Assembly: GCF_002277025.1 (NCBI RefSeq)
Contig: NZ_NIWD01000015.1
Coordinates: 115,872-179,871, forward strand
Origin: Sphingopyxis sp. GW247-27LB
GTDB taxonomy: Bacteria; Pseudomonadota; Alphaproteobacteria; Sphingomonadales; Sphingomonadaceae
Direction of reading: 5' to 3'
Length of the DNA stretch: 64,000 nt
Below the pieces are notes generated by a model. That model saw nothing but the letters and a program-made list of their open reading frames with translations. It did not search any database and was not told the DNA's origin. The position numbers and the translations under genes are program-made. The first letter of the stretch is position 1. Each line of letters begins with the position of its first letter. Shown in pieces: positions 27,831 through 34,773 of the stretch.

Positions 27831-29261
27831 TCAGCCTTCCGTATAGCGCGCCAGCGCCGCGGCCACCCCTTCGTTCCAGACGAGATGCAGCGCCTGTTCG
27901 AACGCGGCGACGAACGCGGGATCGTCCGAAAGGTCGCCGTAGATCGCGCGCATTCCGATCCATCGGGCGGGGTCCTGCTTCGCCGCGCGCGCGGTCGCCG
28001 TCAACATGTCCCAATCGGGATCGTTCGGAGGGGTCGTGCGGCCCCGGGAGTCGCTGCCCTCGCAATAGCGGCACCACAGGGCGCTGGCGAGGATCAGCCC
28101 CGCCGGCATCACGCCTCTGGCGATATTGTCGCGGATCGACGGGATGATGAACTTCGGCTGGCGGTTCGATCCGTCGAAGCACAGGCGGCGCGCGGTGTCG
28201 GCGATCTCGGGGTTCGCGAAACGCCGCAGAATGAGCGCCTTGTAGTCGTGCAGATCATGACCCGGAACCGGGGGGACGATCGGCACGATCTCGTCGGTTT
28301 CGATTTTGTCGAGGAAGGCCGCGATCCTGCCATCGGCCATCGCTTCGTGGACATGCGCGATCCCCAGAAGCTCCGCCGGATAGCCGATGGCCGCATGGCC
28401 GCCATTGAGGATGCGGATCTTCATCGTCTCGAAGTCGTGCACGCGCGGCGTGAAGATGGCACCAACCTTTTCGAGAGCGGGCCGGCCGGCCGGGAAGCGG
28501 TCTTCGATCACCCATTGCCGGAACGGCTCGCACGTCACCGGCACCGGATCGTCAAGGCCGAACGCCGCCGCCATCGCGCGCTCGCGCGGGCCGGTCGCCG
28601 GCGCGATGCGATCGACCATGGCATTGGGAAAGGCGACGTGGGTGTCGATCCAGTCGGCGAGGCCGGGATCGGACAGGCGGGCCAGCCCCACCACCGCGGC
28701 GCGCGCGACATCGCCGTTGCCGGGCAGATTGTCGCACGACAGCAGCGTGAAGGGCGGGACGCCGGCGGCGCGGCGGGCCGCGAGCGCCGCGACGATCGCC
28801 CCGAAGGCAGTCGCCGGGCGGTCGGGCGCCGCAGCGTCGGCGGCGATCTCGGGCGCCGCCGGATCGAAGCGCCCGGTCGCGGGATCGATGAAATAGCCGC
28901 CTTCGGTGACGGTGAGCGAAACGATGCGGATTTCCGGCCGGCGCATCGCCGCGATCAGCGGGCCGTTCGCGGGATCAACCTCGACGAAGCCGATCATGGC
29001 GCCGACGCGGCGCGCGCGCCGACCCTGAGGGTCCAGCTCGATGACCGTCGACAGCCAGTCCTGCGCCGCGAGCGCCTCGCGCATCCGGGCATCGGCCCGC
29101 CGCACCCCCGCGCCGAGGATCGCCCAGTCGTGATCCTCGCCCAGCGCGAACAGATCGTCGAGATAGGTCGCCATATGGGCGCGGTGGAAATTGCCGAGGC
29201 CGATATGGAGAATCCCCGGCGTCAGCCGCGCGCGGTCATATCGGGGATGGGCGACGTTCAT
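27831..29261 (-). CDS. mtlK: Mannitol dehydrogenase family polyol dehydrogenase
   Basis: Long-chain NAD-dependent polyol dehydrogenase, probably mannitol to fructose. The Rossmann domain starts ILHIGLGNFHRAHMATYLDDL near residue 18. The catalytic block is DFETMKIRILNGGHAAIGYPAELLG, containing the Lys, Asn and His used for proton abstraction in this family. CEPFRQWVIEDRFPAGRP is also conserved. It is 476 residues from the ATG at 29261, which sits two bases from the stop of the SDR gene. Other members of the family act on arabinitol, sorbitol, fructuronate or tagaturonate, so mannitol is the likeliest but not the only option. Confidence 0.87.
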   Translation of the reverse strand: MNVAHPRYDRARLTPGILHIGLGNFHRAHMATYLDDLFALGEDHDWAILGAGVRRADARMREALAAQDWLSTVIELDPQGRRARRVGAMIGFVEVDPANGPLIAAMRRPEIRIVSLTVTEGGYFIDPATGRFDPAAPEIAADAAAPDRPATAFGAIVAALAARRAAGVPPFTLLSCDNLPGNGDVARAAVVGLARLSDPGLADWIDTHVAFPNAMVDRIAPATGPRERAMAAAFGLDDPVPVTCEPFRQWVIEDRFPAGRPALEKVGAIFTPRVHDFETMKIRILNGGHAAIGYPAELLGIAHVHEAMADGRIAAFLDKIETDEIVPIVPPVPGHDLHDYKALILRRFANPEIADTARRLCFDGSNRQPKFIIPSIRDNIARGVMPAGLILASALWCRYCEGSDSRGRTTPPNDPDWDMLTATARAAKQDPARWIGMRAIYGDLSDDPAFVAAFEQALHLVWNEGVAAALARYTEG

Positions 29262-29262
29262 C

Positions 29263-30033
29263 TCATGCCATCCAGTTGCCGCCGTCGACGCCATAGGTCT
29301 GGGCCACGATATAATCCGCCTCCGCGCTCGCCAGAAAGACGGCCATGCCGGTCAGGTCCGGCGCCGTGGCCATGCGACCGATCGGCACCGACGCGCCGAC
29401 CATGCGCTTCTTCTCGCCGACCGGCCGGCCCTCGAGCCTCGCGAACTCGGCATCGACGCCGTCCCAATGCTCGCCATCCACGACGCCGGGCGCGATCGCG
29501 TTGACGTTGATGCCATGGCGGATCAGGTCGAGGCCCGCCGACTGGGTCAGGCTGATCACCGCCGCCTTGGTCGCGCAATAGGCCGCGACCAGCGGTTCGC
29601 CTCGCCGGCCGGCCTGGCTCGCCATGTTGATGATCTTGCCGCCGCTTCCGCGCGCGATCATGTGCCGCGCCGCCGCCTGCATGCAGAAGAATGTTCCGGC
29701 CGCGTTCACGGCGAAGACCCGGTCGTAATCCGCCCGCGTGATGTTCGCGATCGGCGCCGCCGTGAAGAGCGCGGCGTTATTGACGAGGATATCGAGCTTC
29801 CCGAGCGTGCCGATCGCTTCGGCGAACCCCGCGTCGATCGAGGTCTGCCGGGTGACGTCCATCTCGATCGCGAACGCTCCGGCGCCAAGCGCGTCGGCGG
29901 ATCGGCGGACGCCCTCTCCGTCGATGTCCGCGAGCGCCACCGTCGCGCCCTCGGCGATATAGGCTCGCGCGAACTCCAGACCGATGCCGCGTGCCGCGCC
30001 GGTGATCAGCGCAGCCTTGCCCTCAAGCCTCAT
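29263..30033 (-). CDS. SDR-family polyol dehydrogenase, sorbitol dehydrogenase (SmoS)-like
   Basis: Classical short-chain dehydrogenase of 256 residues. It has TGAARGIG (cofactor loop), NNAAL, the catalytic Ser in MASQAGRRGEPLVAAYCATKAA with Tyr-X3-Lys, and the C-terminal block VAQTYGVDGGNWM. The segment VVDGEHWDGVDAEFARLEG is characteristic of Rhodobacter SmoS-type sorbitol/L-iditol dehydrogenases that yield fructose. It is tightly packed with mtlK on the same transcript. Assignment to sorbitol is inferred from those blocks and the neighbours. Confidence 0.85.
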   Translation of the reverse strand: MRLEGKAALITGAARGIGLEFARAYIAEGATVALADIDGEGVRRSADALGAGAFAIEMDVTRQTSIDAGFAEAIGTLGKLDILVNNAALFTAAPIANITRADYDRVFAVNAAGTFFCMQAAARHMIARGSGGKIINMASQAGRRGEPLVAAYCATKAAVISLTQSAGLDLIRHGINVNAIAPGVVDGEHWDGVDAEFARLEGRPVGEKKRMVGASVPIGRMATAPDLTGMAVFLASAEADYIVAQTYGVDGGNWMA

Positions 30034-30051
30034 GGCAGGGAATCCTCATGG

Positions 30052-31446
30052 TCATCCGCAAGCTCGGACAGCCGGATAGGTCGACAAGGCGATCGGGGCC
30101 TGCGGATCGACGACATTGTCGAAATCGATCACCGCGCCCTGTGTCATGAGGGTTTCGCGCAGATGCTCGAAATTCATCGCCGACATGCTGTACCCGTGCT
30201 TGACGCTCAGCGCGGCGGCGGTTCCCGCGCCCTGGCCCATCGCCATGCAGGTCGCCATCACGCGCACCGAGCCGAAGCCGGGACCGTCCGCGCTCAGGCA
30301 GCGGCCCGCCGTGACGAGGTTGACGCTGCCGCGCGGCACCAGACAGCGGAAGGGAACATTATATTCCTGCCGCGGGATGACGAGGCCGTTCTGATCGTTG
30401 CTGTCGCTCGCGTGGATGTCGATGACGTGCGCGCCCTTCGCGATCGTGTCGGGAAAGGCCTTGGGAAACAGGATGTCGTCGTGCTTCAGCTCGTAGAGGC
30501 CGACGATGTGATAGGATTCGCGCACCCCCGTCTGGATGCCCGATTTCGCCAGCCAGCAGTCGCGGAATTCCGGGAACTCGCGGCGCAATATCTCGATGAT
30601 GAGCTGGAGATTCTCGCGCAGGCTGCATTCGGTCCTGGTGAACCATTCGGGGTCGCTGGCGTCGGTCGCCTCGCGGAGTATGTTGATGCTCACCATGCCG
30701 TCGTGGAAGAATTTGTTGATCCACGGGCCGCCGAAAATCGGAATCTCGCCCCCCTCGTTGAGTTCGAGCAGCCGGTTGCGGATCACCTCCGACACCGGCA
30801 GCATTCCGTCGACGGCGTCGCGGAACAGATAATCGAGCGCGTCGGTATCGACGCCGCCCAACTGGAACCACAAGGTCGCGGGCTGCAGGACGTCGCCCTT
30901 CGTGGTCGGGAGGCCCGCCGCGCGCACGAGATCGGCGTCGCCGGTGCAATCGACGAACACTTCCGCCTCGTACGCGACGCGGCCCGCCTTGTTCTGCACG
31001 ATGACATGGGTGACGCGGTCGCCCTCGACGACGCAGTCCGAAAACCAGCTATGATAGAGCAAAGTCACCCCGCTTTCGAGCAGCAGGCGCTGCGCGGCGA
31101 GTTTCAGTATCTCGTCGTTGACGGGGAAATTGCCGCTTTCGAGCGTGACGTTTGCGCCGCCGAGCTCGGCGGCTTTCTGGAGGAGCTCGAACGGAATTCC
31201 GCCGATATGCTGCTTGCCGAAATGACGGAATTCGCTGATCGGCGTCACCAGCGCGCTCGTCGACATGCCGCCGACGAATCCATAGCGCTCGATGAGCAGC
31301 GTCCTGGCGCCGTTGCGGGCCGCCGCCACGGCAGCGATCAGCCCGGCGGGGCCGCCGCCACAGACGACGACGTCATAGCTGCCCCCGACGGGCACCTCGC
31401 TGCCCGGCACGCTGATCGACGCATTTTGCTTGAATATCGCGGACAT
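30052..31446 (-). CDS. FAD-dependent oxidoreductase (FAD_oxidored family)
   Basis: Flavoprotein of 464 residues with the dinucleotide fold YDVVVCGGGPAGLIAAVAAARNGARTLLIER at about residues 24-54. FVGGMSTSALVTP follows, and EVFVDCTGDADLVRAAGLP matches the pfam12831-type oxidoreductases. The C-terminal FAD block is CLSADGPGFGSVRVMATCMAMGQGAGTAAAL. No signal peptide precedes the fold. It is first in the leftward polyol operon, 18 bases from the SDR gene, and has a candidate LacI operator about 93 bases upstream. The substrate is unknown; sugar-alcohol or cyclitol oxidation is possible from context only. The ATG at 31446 is chosen because the upstream extension is not homologous-looking. Confidence 0.8.
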   Translation of the reverse strand: MSAIFKQNASISVPGSEVPVGGSYDVVVCGGGPAGLIAAVAAARNGARTLLIERYGFVGGMSTSALVTPISEFRHFGKQHIGGIPFELLQKAAELGGANVTLESGNFPVNDEILKLAAQRLLLESGVTLLYHSWFSDCVVEGDRVTHVIVQNKAGRVAYEAEVFVDCTGDADLVRAAGLPTTKGDVLQPATLWFQLGGVDTDALDYLFRDAVDGMLPVSEVIRNRLLELNEGGEIPIFGGPWINKFFHDGMVSINILREATDASDPEWFTRTECSLRENLQLIIEILRREFPEFRDCWLAKSGIQTGVRESYHIVGLYELKHDDILFPKAFPDTIAKGAHVIDIHASDSNDQNGLVIPRQEYNVPFRCLVPRGSVNLVTAGRCLSADGPGFGSVRVMATCMAMGQGAGTAAALSVKHGYSMSAMNFEHLRETLMTQGAVIDFDNVVDPQAPIALSTYPAVRACG

Positions 31447-31538
31447 ACTTCTTCTACTGGCCAGTTTGGATGGTGGAACGGGGGAGGCGTCCGGCTGCCT
31501 TGAAGCCGTGGCCTGAATCACTCTCTGCAAAGTTCTTA

Positions 31539-31552
31539 GATATCGATAATGT
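31539..31552. promoter_or_regulatory. Candidate LacI-family operator O1
   Basis: GATATCGATAATGT, the reverse complement of the ACATTAWCGWTATY pattern shared by four sites, with the central CG typical of LacI-family operators. It lies between the divergent FAD-oxidoreductase and lacI-type genes. Confidence 0.65.
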
Positions 31553-31673
31553 AATCCTGCCATATGCCCATATCCTAGTCAATGGCGCTTTTATCGCTAT
31601 GATATATGCGAAAATAATTGAAAATTTGCGGATCGGGATCGCGTCGCGAAAATTGCCGAAAATTGGATTATGA

Positions 31674-31687
31674 GATAACGATAATGT
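31674..31687. promoter_or_regulatory. Candidate LacI-family operator O2
   Basis: GATAACGATAATGT, identical on the opposite strand to the site upstream of the MFS gene. It lies 53 bases before the lacI-type start, which suggests autoregulation. Confidence 0.68.
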
Positions 31688-31740
31688 TTGTCCTGCGTGC
31701 CACGATGGGCGCTAGACTTATCATTCAAGGAGGTGCGTGC

Positions 31741-32799
31741 ATGGCGGAAACAAGCAGGGGGCGGCGTCAGCCTACTCTTCAGGACCTCGCGAAGGTCGTG
31801 GGGCTGACGGCGAATACGATATCACGCGCGCTGAATGACAGGCCGGGAGTCAGCGCGACGACCCGCGCCCTGATCAAGGCAGAGGCCGAACGCCTCGGCT
31901 ATGTTCCCAATGTCCATGCACGCTCTCTCGTCCTCGGCTCGCGCAAGACGATCGGCGTGATCGTCAGCAATATCTCGAACCCCTTCTTCTCGGATCTGGT
32001 CAGCGAGGTCGAACTGCAGGCGCAACATGCCGGCTACACCGTCCTGCTGCTCCTTTCCTACGAATCGGCGGAACGTGAGCGCGATGCCATTGACCGGGCG
32101 TTGCGATCCGGATTGGACGGCCTCATCGCGGCGCCGGTGCAGGAGCGCTCCACCGCATGGACGCCGGTGATCAAGGCGGGCATTCCGCTGGTCCTCGTCA
32201 GCCGCGAGCTCCCCGAACTGGGAGTCGATTTCTATTCCACCGACAATGACGCGGGCATCCAGCTCACGACCGACGCCGTGCTGGCGAGGGGCGCGAAGGA
32301 TGTCGTGCTGCTCGATGAGGACATGCCCTTTTCGACCATCCGGCTTCGGACCGAGGGATTCCGGCACTCGCTTGAGCGGCACGGGCTGACATTCGACCCT
32401 CGACACAATCTCGCGCTCATCCCCCCTGCCCGCTCGTTTCGCGTTTCCCAGTCGTGGCATGCCGACGATGCCTATCGCGTCGCCGCCGACCTGCTGGATC
32501 GCGGCCGGCGCCCGGATGCCTTCGTCGTCGGCGACGATTATTACGCCCTCGGCCTGTACCGCGCGCTGCGCGAGCGCAACATCCGCATCCCCGACGACGT
32601 GATGGTGATGGGATGGGGAAACCTTCCGTTCACGCGATTCATGGAGCCGCCGCTTTCCACGCTGCTCCTGCCCTTCGAGGAGGTCGCGCACCGGGCCACG
32701 CGCCGCCTTCTCGACCATATTCAGGGCACGGCCGACAATCAGATCGTGACCGAGCGCATCGTTCCCCAACTCGCGATCCGGGCATCGACCACGCGCTGA
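31741..32799 (+). CDS. LacI family transcriptional regulator
   Basis: LacI/GalR-type repressor of 352 residues. The helix-turn-helix is at about residues 11-60 (PTLQDLAKVVGLTANTISRALNDRPGVSATTR), followed by the hinge YVPNVHARSLVLGSRKTIGVIV. The periplasmic-binding-protein-like sensor fold continues to the end (FVVGDDYYALGLYRAL, ERIVPQLAIRAS). The ATG is preceded by AAGGAGGTG, which decides the start. It is divergent from the polyol operon and stops directly against the convergent MFS gene. Four related palindromes in the two nearby promoter regions are its likely targets; the inducer is unknown. Confidence 0.92.
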   Translation: MAETSRGRRQPTLQDLAKVVGLTANTISRALNDRPGVSATTRALIKAEAERLGYVPNVHARSLVLGSRKTIGVIVSNISNPFFSDLVSEVELQAQHAGYTVLLLLSYESAERERDAIDRALRSGLDGLIAAPVQERSTAWTPVIKAGIPLVLVSRELPELGVDFYSTDNDAGIQLTTDAVLARGAKDVVLLDEDMPFSTIRLRTEGFRHSLERHGLTFDPRHNLALIPPARSFRVSQSWHADDAYRVAADLLDRGRRPDAFVVGDDYYALGLYRALRERNIRIPDDVMVMGWGNLPFTRFMEPPLSTLLLPFEEVAHRATRRLLDHIQGTADNQIVTERIVPQLAIRASTTR

Positions 32800-34146
32800 T
32801 CAGGCGCCGGTCACGGTCGCACGCCTTCCTCTGCTCCGCCCGATCACCAGGAACAGGATCACCGCGGAGACCGGGTGCAGGATCGCTAGCCCCGCGAACA
32901 GCGCGATATAGTCGAACTGGGCGAGCAGCGATCCGGCCAGCAGGTTGAGAACGAGGGAGGTGCTGGCGCCGACCGCGCCGAGTATCCCCACCGCGGATGC
33001 GTTGATCCTGACCGGAAACAGGCCCGCGAGAAGGACGTTATATCCGACGAACCAGGCCTGGCAGACCGCGACGACGACGGTGATGATGGCCACCGCGACG
33101 AACGCGCTCGACGCCATGGTGATGAGCGCGCCCAAGGGCATCAGCGCGGCGCTGAGGGCGAAGACGCGAAGCTGAACGCGGATGGGATCATGCCCGCGCT
33201 CGGTATAGCGGTCGACCAGACGGCCGAGCATGATGCAGACCACCACCGCGACGATGTAGGGGATGCCGCCGACGAAGCCCAGTTCGGCGAGCGACAGCCC
33301 GGCGCGCTCCTGCAGATAGCCGGCGCTCCAGAAAAGATAGAAATACCAGACCGGGTCGCTGATCATGCGCGCCGCGACGATCGCCAGGAATCTCTTGTCC
33401 CTGAGCAGCGCTTTGACCGATGGAGCCTCTTCGCTGGCAGCTTCGGGCGACGGCGTGTTCGGCACCGGCTGTGCGGAAGAACTGTGTTTGGTGTCCGTGA
33501 ACCACCACATGATCGCGACGACGATCCCGACCACCCCCGGGATCACGAACGCCATGCGCCAGTTGAGACCCGTCGCCAGCAAGGCGATCAGCGGCGGGGC
33601 GAGGATGGCGCCGATATTTCCGGCCGGCGTCGCGATGCTGATCGCGAGGGCGCGGCGTTCGACGGGAACCCAGTTCAGGATGGCGCGCTGAACGACCGGG
33701 AATGCGCCCGGCTCCGCGGCGCCCATCAAGACCCGCGACGCGGCAAGATGCCCGAAGCTATGGGACAGGCCCGAGGCGATGTTCGCAACCGACCAGCCGA
33801 TCGCGAACACCGTCATGCACACCCGCGTCCCGACCCGGTCGATCAGCCGCCCGCTCACGACATACATGAGGATGTAGGGCAGCATGAACGCGAAGGTCAG
33901 CAGCGAATAGGCTTCGTCGTCGAAGGCGAGCTGCGTCTTCATGACCGGCTTGAGAATGGCCAGCGTCTGCCGATCGAAATAGTTGAGGACCAGCAGCGCC
34001 ATCGCCAGGCCGATGATGAGCCACGCCTTTCGCGGCATTTTCTTTGCCGGTGCGGGGTCGGCGGTCGCGGTGGAAGCTTGGGTCAACGGACGGGTCCAAT
34101 CGATTGAGGGTGACGGGCCGGAGCGCCGGCCTCGGGTGCGGCGCAT
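32800..34146 (-). CDS. MFS transporter, ACS (anion:cation symporter)-like
   Basis: Twelve-segment major facilitator protein resembling the ACS family (hexuronate, galactonate and similar organic anions). The first segment, AWLIIGLAMALLVLNYFDRQTLAIL, is typical. VSGRLIDRVGTRVCM is the cytoplasmic loop motif, and ASRVLMGAAEPGAFPVVQRAILNWVPVERRA is the family signature. The central loop (residues about 215-245) is long and charged. The first ATG gives 448 residues, but the stretch before residue 37 is atypical; a TTG or the ATG at 34038 could be the true start. Its stop abuts the lacI-type stop. A candidate operator lies about 360 bases upstream. It would move substrate across the inner membrane after the TonB receptor. 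Confidence 0.87.
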   Translation of the reverse strand: MRRTRGRRSGPSPSIDWTRPLTQASTATADPAPAKKMPRKAWLIIGLAMALLVLNYFDRQTLAILKPVMKTQLAFDDEAYSLLTFAFMLPYILMYVVSGRLIDRVGTRVCMTVFAIGWSVANIASGLSHSFGHLAASRVLMGAAEPGAFPVVQRAILNWVPVERRALAISIATPAGNIGAILAPPLIALLATGLNWRMAFVIPGVVGIVVAIMWWFTDTKHSSSAQPVPNTPSPEAASEEAPSVKALLRDKRFLAIVAARMISDPVWYFYLFWSAGYLQERAGLSLAELGFVGGIPYIVAVVVCIMLGRLVDRYTERGHDPIRVQLRVFALSAALMPLGALITMASSAFVAVAIITVVVAVCQAWFVGYNVLLAGLFPVRINASAVGILGAVGASTSLVLNLLAGSLLAQFDYIALFAGLAILHPVSAVILFLVIGRSRGRRATVTGA

Positions 34147-34506
34147 GTTGCGATCTCATCGTTCAGATCGAGCATTCTGGCAATGAATGCGGGCACGATC
34201 CCGACGATGCCGGCCATGATCAGGGGTATTCCGTTGCCGGGGCGGAATGTGCCGCGCGTCCGCCCGGCCTTGGGGTGCGTCCCGCGCTGTCCGGACGATC
34301 GGCGCACCGAAGCCGGCGCACGAATACTCATGCCCCTCGATTCGATGGCAGCCACGGCGCCCGCGCGGCGCACCCGCTCTGGGAGCGGCAGGCGCGCGCT
34401 GCCCCGGGGCCATTCACCGTGTCGAACCGCGACCGGCGTGCCGGCGGGCGGCGTCAGCGGGAAAGCGTGCGTGTCACGAGCCAACCGTCCTGACCTCCTT
34501 CTTGCA

Positions 34507-34520
34507 ACATTATCGTTATC
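34507..34520. promoter_or_regulatory. Candidate LacI-family operator O3
   Basis: ACATTATCGTTATC, the exact reverse complement of O2, in the gap between the MFS transporter and the TonB receptor genes. Confidence 0.68.
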
Positions 34521-34640
34521 GTAAATTGGCACGCCCCATCTGTCCATAGGGTGATTTTCATCCAGCTGAATGGCACAAATATGTAATAAATCCGTGCGAT
34601 AGCAAGATCGTTGACTATTGGAGCATGATCTGGCAGTTCT

Positions 34641-34654
34641 ACATTAACGATATT
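34641..34654. promoter_or_regulatory. Candidate LacI-family operator O4
   Basis: ACATTAACGATATT matches the shared pattern ACATTAWCGWTATY. It lies about 120 bases before the TonB receptor start and 134 bases from O3, a spacing that would allow looping. Confidence 0.6.
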
Positions 34655-34773
34655 GTAGATTCGATGCCGCGGTGCGGAAAGGGGTTTCGGGCCGTGCGCG
34701 CCCGCTGGACCATGGGCTGCACCACGGAGAATGAAGATTATCCAATAAACACAAAATGTTAGTGGAGGACGTA

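Larger units (their letters stand above)
34147..34773. other. Divergent intergenic region without a recognisable gene
   Basis: A 627-base gap between the MFS transporter and the TonB receptor. The 34520-34770 part is AT-rich relative to the rest of the window and holds two copies of the LacI-type palindrome, so it carries the divergent promoters. Short open frames at 34150-34500 on both strands have Arg/Ala-rich shadow composition and resemble nothing I know. Confidence 0.6.

Noticed and set aside
26185..28182. Longer PhoD reading starting at 28182
   Set aside because: The extension lies inside mtlK, is Arg-rich, and would bury the Tat signal that starts at 27744.
34150..34547. Possible small gene on either strand upstream of the MFS gene
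   Set aside because: The frames have shadow-like composition, no ribosome site and no recognisable motif; the region is better explained as promoter and leader DNA.
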